Under the pieces are notes generated by a model, which did not search any database, was not told the DNA's origin, and was given only the letters and a program-made list of their open reading frames with translations. A DNA stretch of 64,000 nucleotides from a virus: positions 1 through 64,000 of IMG/VR virus record IMGVR_UViG_3300005265_000549; one strand, 5' to 3'. Position 1 is the stretch's first letter; every line of letters starts with the position of its first letter. Made by a program: the position numbers and the translations under genes. Shown in pieces: positions 27,489 to 36,183 of this stretch.

Positions 27489-28393
27489 AATCATTTTCTA
27501 CTGTATTTCAAGAAATGAAACAAACTAAAAGAGTTGGAATTCAACATCTAAATCAATTAAAACCATTAGATTTTATTAAATTAGTTAAATTAGTAAAAGA
27601 AGAAATGGGTGGTAAGATTTCTAAAACTAATTCTTCTGTATCCCTTAAAGTTGATGGTTTTGGATTAAGATTTGGATTAAATAACAAGGATGAATTTTTT
27701 ATTGAATCTTCTAATAGTGGCCCACAATTTAAAGTTGATGCTTTTTCAGAATACACAAAAAATAAAAAAGGTGAGGTTGATAAAATTTCAATTGCTTATG
27801 ATCAAGTATTTAAATCATTGAAATCAAATAAAAAACTTCAAAAGATTTTAAAAGAAAATAATACTGATTCAGGAATTAAAATTATTTGTGAATGTCTTTA
27901 CACTCCAATAGGTAAAAAAGATAAAGATAAAATTAAGTTTGTTAGTATAAATTATGATCAAAAAAAATTAGGTGAAATAGCAACTTTTGTATTAATTAAA
28001 GTTATTGATGGTGATAATAATATCTTAGATCAGAACATTCTAGAATACGTCAAAGAGCTATCTAGTAAACAATTTTTATTCACAGATGCTACTGTTACTT
28101 TAGATGATATTGATTTAACTATTGAAATTGATAATGTATTAAAATTTGTTAAAAAATATCCTGATTTAGATAAGATAGTATTAAGTAGAAAAAAAGTTGA
28201 TAAAGAAATAAAAAATTTAATTAAAGATACATTGAAAAATTATCAAGAACAAATGAGTGATAAATTATTGAAATCAATAAAATCAACTAAATTTGGAGAT
28301 GAATTTGAAGGAATAGTATTCAACTTATTAAAAGGAAAATCTTTTAAAGTAATTTCAAAATCTTTTAGTCAAGGTATTAAATTTAAACCATAA
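27485..28393 (+). CDS. Ligase-fold nucleotidyltransferase-like protein, 302 aa, with capsid-targeting-like N-terminus
   Basis: S-L-K-V-D-G (K55-V-D-G58) resembles motif I of covalent nucleotidyltransferases (K-x-D-G). FFIESSNSG resembles motif Ia, ICECLYTP motif III, F-E-G-I-V-F (about 275) motif IV, and KVISKSF a final lysine motif. This supports an RNA or DNA ligase-like enzyme, although motif spacing is loose. The N-terminus M-K-S-F-S-T-V-F-Q-E resembles the short leader shared by the following genes. First enzyme of the proposed injected-cargo block. Confidence 0.65.
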   Translation: MKSFSTVFQEMKQTKRVGIQHLNQLKPLDFIKLVKLVKEEMGGKISKTNSSVSLKVDGFGLRFGLNNKDEFFIESSNSGPQFKVDAFSEYTKNKKGEVDKISIAYDQVFKSLKSNKKLQKILKENNTDSGIKIICECLYTPIGKKDKDKIKFVSINYDQKKLGEIATFVLIKVIDGDNNILDQNILEYVKELSSKQFLFTDATVTLDDIDLTIEIDNVLKFVKKYPDLDKIVLSRKKVDKEIKNLIKDTLKNYQEQMSDKLLKSIKSTKFGDEFEGIVFNLLKGKSFKVISKSFSQGIKFKP

Positions 28394-28406
28394 ATAGGAT
28401 TAATAA

Positions 28407-29354
28407 ATGATTAATTTTAAAACTTTTTTACTTGAAATAAAAATTGAAAAAGAAATTAATGATAAATTATTATCTATTATTAATCGACTTGGTTATAATG
28501 ATATCAAAACAAATTCAAAATTTTATTTTTCTATTTTGACAAATAAAAATCGTATAGAAGTAATGAAAGAACTTGAAAAGGAAATTCAAAAAGAAATTCC
28601 AGAAGCAAAATGGGATATTTCCAGTTCCGGTTCTTCTATAGGAAATATTGTTATAGGTAAATTTAAGTTGGGAGTCAAACCAAAATCTAGACAAGGAAAA
28701 TCATCATTTGGTTTAGAAAATGAAATGACATTATTTAATATTCTTGATGAAATATTAATTAATAAACCAATCAATATAATTTTTTCTACTGGTAAAAAAG
28801 AATTTAAAATTGAAAATGCTGTAAGTTATAAAGATGTCGGAAATAATACAAAAAATAGAAAAAAAGCTGATATAATAATATTTGATGATAAAGGAAAAAA
28901 ATATTCTATTTCAATTAAGAAAGATAATGCTGAAAATTGGGAATCTGCTGATTCTTATTATGCTGATAAAGCAAAAAAAATAATAGATAAATTAATTTCT
29001 CAAGATAAAATTAAATTAGAGCCATATAGAAAAGGATTTAAATTAAATAAAAATATTGGAATTCTTGCAAATAAAAAAGAAATTAAAGATGTGGTTTTTG
29101 GAAGTGATATTTTAGGAAATGGTTGTGTAATTAAAAAAACATTTGATGGAAAATATGTGATAAAAGATGAAAATGTGATTATAAAAGTTTCTGAAATTAT
29201 TACAAACCTTTCTGAAATTCCAGAAAATGAAAAAGTATATTTTTTAATAAGAAATGATATCACAAGAAATAATCCTAAATTATATAAAGGAATTAGAATA
29301 TTAGCTGTTATGAAATCACGAATCAATAAATCAATTTTATTATATAAAGGATAA
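28407..29354 (+). CDS. PD-(D/E)XK-like nuclease, 315 aa, with capsid-targeting-like N-terminus
   Basis: The central block has KKADIIIFDDKGKKYSISIKK: an aspartate (about 155) in a beta strand, a turn, then an S-x-K in the next strand (K about 171). This is the layout of PD-(D/E)XK restriction-type nucleases, where E is sometimes replaced. SWESADSYY-like acidic residues follow. The N-terminus M-I-N-F-K-T-F-L-L-E contains an L-x-E site. It could degrade host DNA on entry or defend against competitors. Alternative: a nucleic-acid-binding protein of the same fold without activity. Confidence 0.62.
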   Translation: MINFKTFLLEIKIEKEINDKLLSIINRLGYNDIKTNSKFYFSILTNKNRIEVMKELEKEIQKEIPEAKWDISSSGSSIGNIVIGKFKLGVKPKSRQGKSSFGLENEMTLFNILDEILINKPINIIFSTGKKEFKIENAVSYKDVGNNTKNRKKADIIIFDDKGKKYSISIKKDNAENWESADSYYADKAKKIIDKLISQDKIKLEPYRKGFKLNKNIGILANKKEIKDVVFGSDILGNGCVIKKTFDGKYVIKDENVIIKVSEIITNLSEIPENEKVYFLIRNDITRNNPKLYKGIRILAVMKSRINKSILLYKG

Positions 29355-29387
29355 AAATGTTAAAAAAAACTTTTAAGGATTTTTATC

Positions 29388-29555
29388 ATGTTGAAAATCC
29401 TACATCATTTATTAATTCAAGAATTAATTAAAATTTCATTTGAAAAAGAAAGTTATGATGTACTTTCTACTTTTTATAAGAAACATCCTTATTCGTTAAT
29501 AACTATTGATAAATATATTTCTAATATGTTAAATAAAAAAATAAGAAAAAAGTAA
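29388..29555 (+). CDS. Hypothetical protein, 55 aa
   Basis: ATG 29388 with AAGGA eight bases upstream. Helical, basic at the end (NMLNKKIRKK). Unknown. It may instead be one of two short frames (the other starts at 29357) left from a decayed gene. Confidence 0.4.
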   Translation: MLKILHHLLIQELIKISFEKESYDVLSTFYKKHPYSLITIDKYISNMLNKKIRKK

Positions 29556-29599
29556 AAAAACATTTTTTAAATTTTATAAAAAACAAAAAATAAAATGGA

Positions 29600-30733
29600 A
29601 TGATAATGGGTGGTAATATTAAATTAATAAAATTTAAATCTTTTTGTTTACAAGAAGGTGGAAATGTTCATGTGGGTGATGTATCAGCACAACAAATCAC
29701 ATCTAAAGTGAATCGAACCAAATTAGTAAACGATTTAATTAAAAATCTTTTGATTTTAAATAATCAATTCCAAAAAGAATATGGATTGAAAATTTGGAAA
29801 AATGAATCATATCTTAAATCAGGTGAAGTTTTTTCTGGTTCTTCAGAACATTTTATTAATTTAAATATTTCTGATGAAGAATATTTAAAACATAAACCAA
29901 AAACTGGTGATATTGATATACAAATAGATAAATCTTTAGAAACTAATTTACATGATTTTTTTAAAAAACATAATAAATTTGGAACTATGGAATATCTAGG
30001 TCAATCTCAAACAGCTATTGGACAAATTTCTTCTTTATTTAAAATTGATGGATATATGGAAAAATCTGAAAAGAAAAGAAGATTAGTTAAAAAGAAAATT
30101 CTGATCCAATTAGATTTTGAATTTGTAGATGTTGATGAAAAAGGTAAACCAACTGAATGGTCTAAATTTTCTAGATCATCTAATTGGAGTGATATTGAAA
30201 ATGGAATAAAAGGTGTTTTTCATAAATTTGCATTAGCAAATATCGATCATGTGTTTACTAAAAAAATTAAAATTAAAAAAGGTAAACGTAATCCAAAAAT
30301 TATAGAACAAGAAATTCATTTTTTTGCATTCTCAGTACAAAATGGATTAAGACCTAAATATCGTCCTGTTCCAAATGAAAAAGATGTATGGGAAGCAATA
30401 CCTTCTAAAGAAGGAAATTATACACAAGATATTTCACAAATTTTTGAAACTCTTTTTAGAAAAAAACCAGGAAAAACTGATCGGGATTTATTTAATTCAT
30501 TTGTTGGTATTATTGAATTAGTTAAAAAATATTTTAATAAAAAACAACAACAAAAATTTGTTAATGCTTTTGTTGAGTTTATTTGGGGCAAAAATGCTCA
30601 AAAATTATATAGAGGTAACCCTCTACAAGATGCTGAAGTTAAAAATGCAGCAATGAATTATATTGAAAAAAAATTAAAAATTAAAAAGTCTAAATATGAT
30701 TCTATTATAAATAATTATTATAAAAATTATTAA
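29600..30733 (+). CDS. Nucleotidyltransferase-like phage protein, 377 aa, with capsid-targeting-like N-terminus
   Basis: F-K-S-F-C-L-Q-E-G-G-N-V at the N-terminus (L-x-E site) begins a protein with SGSSEHF followed by KTGDIDIQIDKSL (about residue 102), a G-S...G-D-x-D pattern as in Pol beta-type nucleotidyltransferases. WSDIENGIKGVFHKFALANIDHV and the KLYRGNPLQDAEVK segment match a conserved family in large myophages, known to me only as uncharacterised. ATG 29606 is an alternative start. Metal-binding D-x-D suggests catalysis; the substrate is unknown. Confidence 0.68.
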   Translation: MIMGGNIKLIKFKSFCLQEGGNVHVGDVSAQQITSKVNRTKLVNDLIKNLLILNNQFQKEYGLKIWKNESYLKSGEVFSGSSEHFINLNISDEEYLKHKPKTGDIDIQIDKSLETNLHDFFKKHNKFGTMEYLGQSQTAIGQISSLFKIDGYMEKSEKKRRLVKKKILIQLDFEFVDVDEKGKPTEWSKFSRSSNWSDIENGIKGVFHKFALANIDHVFTKKIKIKKGKRNPKIIEQEIHFFAFSVQNGLRPKYRPVPNEKDVWEAIPSKEGNYTQDISQIFETLFRKKPGKTDRDLFNSFVGIIELVKKYFNKKQQQKFVNAFVEFIWGKNAQKLYRGNPLQDAEVKNAAMNYIEKKLKIKKSKYDSIINNYYKNY

Positions 30734-30754
30734 GGTATGAGAGAAGGAAAAACG

Positions 30755-31090
30755 ATGGATAAATTTGAAACTTTCTTATTGGAAAAAACAATAAAATTTC
30801 CAACTGATGAATTTGATGAATATAAAAATAGAATTCCTGTTCCGGAAGATTTTAATATATTTATTAAATCTTGGTTAATAAAAAATTCAAATAGATTAAA
30901 AGATGAATTTATTATTCAAGCAATTGAAGATGTAGCTTTTAGTTTAAATAAAAAATATAGTTATATTCCAGGAATAAATTTTGAAGTTGCAGGAAAAAAA
31001 TTAAGTATTTATACTAAATCAGGTCAATTTGTTTTCACTTGTGATCAAAAAATAACGTTTAAAAAAATTAAAAAATTAATAGGAATTTAA
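30755..31090 (+). CDS. Hypothetical protein, 111 aa, with capsid-targeting-like N-terminus
   Basis: Start at ATG 30755 behind AGAAGGAAA; the ATG at 30737 lies before this ribosome site. N-terminus M-D-K-F-E-T-F-L-L-E (L-x-E). The body has an acidic helix and a beta-hairpin end (NFEVAGKKLSIYTKSGQFVF). Unknown function; abuts the giant ADP-ribosyltransferase gene. Confidence 0.62.
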   Translation: MDKFETFLLEKTIKFPTDEFDEYKNRIPVPEDFNIFIKSWLIKNSNRLKDEFIIQAIEDVAFSLNKKYSYIPGINFEVAGKKLSIYTKSGQFVFTCDQKITFKKIKKLIGI

Positions 31091-34000
31091 ATGAATAGTT
31101 TAAATAAATTATTTGAAAATAGTTTATATAGTAATGATCAAGAAAAATCTGATTTTGTTAATTCAGAAAAACTTGTTCATATTGCTTTTTGGATTGGTTT
31201 TTTAGGTCCTATTTTTCTTTATATTAATAGTGATAATCCAGTAATTAAAAAATATTTTAAAAGTGATAAAAAATTAAGAATAGATGCTATTACTGATGAT
31301 AATAATGATACTTCTTTAACTCTAAGTTTAATTAAAACATCTATACCTCCGGCTTTAGTTAATAAAATTACAAGATTTCTTGTAAGACTTAAATCTGGTC
31401 AAAAAATTGATGAAGATCTTTTTAAGAAAGAAATATTTGATCCATTATATAAAAAAACAATTAATTTAACTTTAAGTCCTCAAATTAAACGAACATTAAA
31501 AAGTTATTATAATGGTAATCTTTCAAGTTTAGATGTAGTAAAAACATTCATTATTAATGCTAGAAGATGGAAAATTTGTAATGAATTTAAATTTTTAGCT
31601 AGAAAATGTAAAATTAAAGGTGAAGTAAAAATTTCAAAAGATACTTCTAATGATTCGAATATAATTAAAAAAGATAATAAAGATGGTGCTTCTACTGATA
31701 CAACTGTGATTAAACCACCTATTCCTGCCTGGGAAAATTATCTTATTGATTTTGCTAGTAAAATTAATAATAAAGAAATTAGAGCAATTTTTGAAGAAGA
31801 TCTAATTTCTTACTTTAAAGGTGAAATGTATGGACAAACATATCGAAATATCACGTTTCGTAATATGGATGTTTTTTTTGATTTAGTTTTAAGTTTAGAT
31901 AAAAATCAACTACCAGACGTTAAATTTAACATTAGATTAATGGAAATAAAATCATTTCATTTACCATTAATTTTATTATCTTTGAATCCAAAATTAACTG
32001 ATAAAATTAAACAAACATCTTTTAGTAATATTGAACATACTGGATTGGATTATTTCAATCCAATCTTTTATTTAATGTTTTTTTATAAATTTAGTTCAGC
32101 AAGAATTATAACTGAAAAATGTTTTGCTGAAATGTCTATTGATTTATATTATAATACAATAGTTAAAGAAATGGCTGCAAATTCAAAAGGAATAGAATTT
32201 TTTACAATAGATTGGATTGCTGATTTTTTCTTTAATAACTTATATAAATTGGAAGATAAAGATTATTTTGTTTCTTTAATTAAATTTTTAATTAATAATC
32301 TTACATCTAAAGAATTTATTATGCTTAAATCAAAAGTGAATGATAATTTAAAAAACCGTTTAATTAAATATGGACTCTATCATTTATTTGAAAAACTACC
32401 TATTGATAAAATTAAAATGTATGATTTTCAACAATTTATAGAAACTATTATGTCATCATCTTATAGTATGAATAAAATTTTTGAAGATTATAGAAAAGAA
32501 TATTTACCAGATAATTCTCTAGAAGAAATAAAAAAAATATTCTTAAATCAAGATTTTAATGATCTTGATTTCAGTCGATTGAATAATGCTTTATCTTATA
32601 TTTCTGTATATGATCCTATTTTTATTGAAAAATTATGTGAATTTTTTAATAATGAGAAAAAAATTGTAGATTTAATTGATAAAATGATTAAAAATTTTAA
32701 TAATAATGATAATTCTTTAAATCGTTTAAGATCTCATTTTATTATTTTATTTCCTAATTACTTTTCTGAAAAAGAAAGAAATGAAATTTTTGAAAAAAAT
32801 ATCATTTCTTTAATAAATGTATTACAATATTGTCATGATAATAAATCATTATCAAATTTAGAAAATTGGAAATATGAATATTGTGAAAAAATAATTAATT
32901 ATTTAACAAATAATAATAAATTCGATAAGAAAGAAAATTCAATTATTTCAAATATTAATTTAAATTTATTCAAACTTTTTGGTGATGTCTGGGCTAAAAA
33001 ATTATTTTCTAAATTTAAAGATAATTTTCTAAAAAATTATTTTCTAATTTCTTCTATTTATTCTAAAAATAAATTAAAAATTGAAATTTTACGTTTTAGT
33101 AAAATTTTAGATAAAAATATTATTTTTAAAATAATTAGTGATAGTGATGATAATGATCAAAAAGAATTAACATTACAAAAAATTAATGAGTTATTTATAA
33201 CAATCGTTGATAAATTTGATAATTCAATAGATATAGAAAGTTTAGAAAAAATTATTGAAACATTAAATGAAAAATTAGAATTTTCTAGTGATATGAATCA
33301 ATATCAAAAAAAATTCATAACTATTGAATTGCTTACAAAAAATATAAAATATAAAAATAATAAAATAATTGAAAATTTTTATGTTAATTTATTTAAACAA
33401 AATCCAGGATTTTTTTGTAAATTAAATTTAAAAAATTTAAAAGATTTAGAAGAAATAATTAAAAAACATCTTTCAAAAAAACAAATTGCAGAAATTTTTA
33501 AAAATAAAAGTACAGAAGATATTATAGGTGAAAGATTTAATATAAATAATATAAATTTTATAAATTTAATAGACGATAATGATAAAAAAATTGAATTTTT
33601 TAAAAAATATATTAATGAATATAAACGTCAAGTGAATTCTTCTTTAAAAAGAGGTGGAATTATTCCTAAAATTAATAATTTTGCTTTTGATTTATATCAA
33701 AAAGATCCAAAAATTATTGATAAATTATTTGATGAATTAGATCTTTCAACTAAAAATCAATTATTTGCTGAATTAAGAACTTTTGTTACTATAGCACCAT
33801 TATTAAGCAATATACATACTTCACCAGTTGTTCCATTAAAAAAATTAAAATCTGAAGATATTAGAAATGCTTTAAAATATAATAAATTTGAAATTGCAGA
33901 AGTTATAAAAGTTAGAAAAAGAAAAGGTGAAACATATTCTGAAACATTGAAAAGAACTATTAAAATTGCTGATGCTTCACAAAATAAAATTCCTAAACAA

Positions 34001-34948
34001 AAAGTTGAAGAAGTAGAATTAACTGAAAAAGAAATAGCTGAAAAAACTTATAATTTAAATAAAAAATATCATGCAGGAAAACATGGAAGTATTGGAATTC
34101 AATTACTAAAAGAATTTAATGTATCATTACCTGAAGAAGAATGGAAAGCTTTTAGAGAAGAATGGAAAGATAAAGGTGATGGAATTTTATATCCTATGTT
34201 TCATGGAACAAATGGAACAGCTGCTTCAATGATTTTAAGATTTGGTTTTGCTATTTTATCTGTTAAAGAATTATCTTCAGCCGGTGGAAAATATGCTGGT
34301 AATATGTTAGGTGCTGGTGTTTATACTGCTCCTAACATGGATAAAGTTGCTAATTATATTGGTGAACAAAATTATGGACAATTAGGTTCTATTGGATATT
34401 TATTTGAAATTGATCAAACTTTAGGTGAAAAAAATAATCATTATCGAACAATGGGGCATGGTGGAGATAGAATTCGTTCACCTGAATATTGTTCTAAATA
34501 TCCTAGAAAACAATTAAAAATTGTAAAATGTTATAAAGCAGTAAAATCATCATTAAAACATATTTCAAAAACTGCTAGTAAAAATGGAGTAAAATTAGAT
34601 GAAGCTTTTGAAAATCAAATACATAAAGGAATTTTAATGGAAAGTGATGAATTAGATATGATAATTGATGAAGGTTGGACTAATTTTATTTTTATGGATG
34701 GTTATATTCCTATTGGTAATAATGATGCTTTAAATTTCAGTTTTGTAACTTCTCAATTTTATGATGATATTCAAATTACACAAAATCAAGATGGTATAGT
34801 ATATTCAATAAAAAATGATATAGGTAATTTTGAAACTTTTAAAATTCCAGATACTTTTTTTGCTATTGAAGAAAAAGATCCTATTATATCAAAATTTTTA
34901 AATATGACAAAAGATAAATTAATTATTGATAAAGAAGAAATAAAATGA
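31091..34948 (+). CDS. Giant PARP-like ADP-ribosyltransferase, 1285 aa
   Basis: About 1000 residues of alpha-helical, Asn/Lys-rich sequence precede a C-terminal catalytic region. There YPMFHGTNGTAASMILRFGF holds the NAD-binding H1038-G-T, GAGVYTAPNMDKVANYI (about 1075-1090) supplies the tyrosine, and a distal NFIFMDGYIP takes the place of the usual N-E-x-x-V-Y. This is a PARP-type (H-Y-x) fold. The normal catalytic Glu is not obvious, so it may do mono-ADP-ribosylation. The N-terminus M-N-S-L-N-K-L-F-E fits the L-x-E leader. T4 Alt, an ADP-ribosyltransferase injected with the DNA, is the functional precedent. An NMNAT-like gene overlaps its stop (ATGA). Confidence 0.75.
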   Translation: MNSLNKLFENSLYSNDQEKSDFVNSEKLVHIAFWIGFLGPIFLYINSDNPVIKKYFKSDKKLRIDAITDDNNDTSLTLSLIKTSIPPALVNKITRFLVRLKSGQKIDEDLFKKEIFDPLYKKTINLTLSPQIKRTLKSYYNGNLSSLDVVKTFIINARRWKICNEFKFLARKCKIKGEVKISKDTSNDSNIIKKDNKDGASTDTTVIKPPIPAWENYLIDFASKINNKEIRAIFEEDLISYFKGEMYGQTYRNITFRNMDVFFDLVLSLDKNQLPDVKFNIRLMEIKSFHLPLILLSLNPKLTDKIKQTSFSNIEHTGLDYFNPIFYLMFFYKFSSARIITEKCFAEMSIDLYYNTIVKEMAANSKGIEFFTIDWIADFFFNNLYKLEDKDYFVSLIKFLINNLTSKEFIMLKSKVNDNLKNRLIKYGLYHLFEKLPIDKIKMYDFQQFIETIMSSSYSMNKIFEDYRKEYLPDNSLEEIKKIFLNQDFNDLDFSRLNNALSYISVYDPIFIEKLCEFFNNEKKIVDLIDKMIKNFNNNDNSLNRLRSHFIILFPNYFSEKERNEIFEKNIISLINVLQYCHDNKSLSNLENWKYEYCEKIINYLTNNNKFDKKENSIISNINLNLFKLFGDVWAKKLFSKFKDNFLKNYFLISSIYSKNKLKIEILRFSKILDKNIIFKIISDSDDNDQKELTLQKINELFITIVDKFDNSIDIESLEKIIETLNEKLEFSSDMNQYQKKFITIELLTKNIKYKNNKIIENFYVNLFKQNPGFFCKLNLKNLKDLEEIIKKHLSKKQIAEIFKNKSTEDIIGERFNINNINFINLIDDNDKKIEFFKKYINEYKRQVNSSLKRGGIIPKINNFAFDLYQKDPKIIDKLFDELDLSTKNQLFAELRTFVTIAPLLSNIHTSPVVPLKKLKSEDIRNALKYNKFEIAEVIKVRKRKGETYSETLKRTIKIADASQNKIPKQKVEEVELTEKEIAEKTYNLNKKYHAGKHGSIGIQLLKEFNVSLPEEEWKAFREEWKDKGDGILYPMFHGTNGTAASMILRFGFAILSVKELSSAGGKYAGNMLGAGVYTAPNMDKVANYIGEQNYGQLGSIGYLFEIDQTLGEKNNHYRTMGHGGDRIRSPEYCSKYPRKQLKIVKCYKAVKSSLKHISKTASKNGVKLDEAFENQIHKGILMESDELDMIIDEGWTNFIFMDGYIPIGNNDALNFSFVTSQFYDDIQITQNQDGIVYSIKNDIGNFETFKIPDTFFAIEEKDPIISKFLNMTKDKLIIDKEEIK

Positions 34949-35508
34949 TATCATTTAAAAAATATTTAGAAGAAGCACTTTCATTAGATAATGTAAATAA
35001 AACACCTGGTAAAAATAAAGTTGTTGTAATGATGGGTCGTTTTCAACCACCGACTATCGCACATTTAGATATAATTGAAAAAGCATATAAAAAATATAAA
35101 CTTCCTGTTATTATTGCAATAGTAAAATCAAAAAATAAAAATTCACCTTTTTCAGTAGATATAATTAAAAAAATGATTAAAGAATCTATTAAAGGAAAAA
35201 TAGAATTTTTAGAACTTTCAAGTGGTTTTATTGGAGATTTTATTTCTCCATTAAGAGATAAAAATTTAGAACCAACAATTTTATTTGCTGGTTCTGATCG
35301 AATAAAAAGTTATGAAAATCAAATTGAACGATATAAAGAATTATTTGATTTAAATTTAACAGTAGAAGAAATAAAACGAAATGATGATGATGTTTCAGCA
35401 TCAAAAGTCAGAGATGCTTTAAAGAATAATGATGAAGAAAGTTTTAAAAAATTAATGTCAAAAAATTTACATAAATATTTTAAAAAATTAAAAGGGATGA
35501 TGGTATGA
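34945..35508 (+). CDS. Nicotinamide-nucleotide adenylyltransferase-like protein, 187 aa
   Basis: MMGRFQPPTIAHLDII is the nucleotidyltransferase G-x-F-x-P-x-x-x-x-H motif (T-I-A-H replacing H-x-G-H). LFAGSDR and the C-terminal SASKVRDAL (I-S-S-T-x-x-R type) complete the fold. The closest function is NMN adenylyltransferase (NMN + ATP to NAD+), which would pair with NAMPT at 12518; pantetheine or glycerol nucleotides are alternatives. The N-terminus M-I-S-F-K-K-Y-L-E-E-A resembles the T4 capsid-targeting sequence, suggesting the enzyme may enter with the DNA. Overlaps the PARP-like gene. Confidence 0.78.
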   Translation: MISFKKYLEEALSLDNVNKTPGKNKVVVMMGRFQPPTIAHLDIIEKAYKKYKLPVIIAIVKSKNKNSPFSVDIIKKMIKESIKGKIEFLELSSGFIGDFISPLRDKNLEPTILFAGSDRIKSYENQIERYKELFDLNLTVEEIKRNDDDVSASKVRDALKNNDEESFKKLMSKNLHKYFKKLKGMMV

Positions 35509-35699
35509 AAACATATAAAGAGATTTTAAATGAAAGATTGGGAAAAGGTACTGGTAGAGAATTTGATGATGGTGAAGATACTTGTAAATGTCCTAAATGT
35601 GGATTTGAAACAGAACATAAAGCTGGAACTCCTTGTTTAGAAACAAAATGTCCTAAATGTGGAACAGCAATGAAAGGAAAAAGCAAAGTAAATGATTAA
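35505..35699 (+). CDS. Zinc-ribbon protein, 64 aa, with capsid-targeting-like N-terminus
   Basis: M-K-T-Y-K-E-I-L-N-E is nearly the T4 internal-protein leader, with an L-x-E site. Then two zinc-binding halves: CKCPKCG and CLETKCPKCG. After cleavage at L-N-E a ~54-residue zinc ribbon would remain. Probably binds DNA, RNA or a host transcription component. ATGA coupling with its upstream neighbour. Confidence 0.7.
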   Translation: MKTYKEILNERLGKGTGREFDDGEDTCKCPKCGFETEHKAGTPCLETKCPKCGTAMKGKSKVND

Positions 35700-36024
35700 T
35701 TATAAAGAAATTCTAGAAGCAAAAAAGAAAACTGCAAGAGAATTGAAAAAAATTTTAGAAAGTTCTGATTTTGGTTATACAGAAGCTGGTGGAAATGGTC
35801 GATGTAAAATTAAAGGTAAAAACCTTATTGTTTATAATTCTTATTGGGCAGGGAGCCAAAGACATCTTGATAATTTAATCAAATCTTGGTCTCCAAAAGG
35901 ATCAAATTATGAATATTTTAAAGAAGAAGGTTTTGATATAAAAATAATTAATTCTGGTTCTGAACCTAAAAGTAAAATTTATAAAGGTGAACCATCTGTT
36001 TGGGTTGAATTATCTGTAACTTGA
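35692..36024 (+). CDS. Hypothetical protein, 110 aa, with capsid-targeting-like N-terminus
   Basis: N-terminus M-I-N-Y-K-E-I-L-E-A. The body has a beta-rich core (GRCKIKGKNLIVYNSYW, WVELSVT) after a basic helix. No family recognised. Overlaps the zinc-ribbon gene by eight bases. Followed by a 159-bp gap carrying a dispersed repeat. Confidence 0.62.
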   Translation: MINYKEILEAKKKTARELKKILESSDFGYTEAGGNGRCKIKGKNLIVYNSYWAGSQRHLDNLIKSWSPKGSNYEYFKEEGFDIKIINSGSEPKSKIYKGEPSVWVELSVT

Positions 36025-36066
36025 TAAAAATATCACTACTTTTTAAAAAAATCAAATGAATTACTT

Positions 36067-36149
36067 TTTTCTATTTTTTTATTAATAAAATTAAATACTT
36101 ACAATACACTTTTTTCAAAAAAAGTAAAAACATACCAAGGTGTATGTTA
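36067..36149 (+). repeat. Dispersed intergenic repeat, copy 1
   Basis: About 69 alignable bases shared with 58804-58872, from TTTTCT-A-TTTTTT through ATTAATAAAATTAAATACTTA and CAATACAC to GGTGTATGTTA. This copy has a 14-nt insertion before CAAGG. ATACAC and GTGTAT can pair (ATACGC in the other copy keeps pairing through G-T), suggesting a conserved hairpin. Both copies sit in the few non-coding gaps of this region. Confidence 0.75.
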
Positions 36150-36183
36150 GATTTCTATAAATTTTAAATTAAAAGACTTTTTT

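Noticed and set aside
36025-36183. Small genes in the gap before the kinase
   Set aside because: No ORF with a ribosome site; the gap is explained by the dispersed repeat and A/T-rich sequence.
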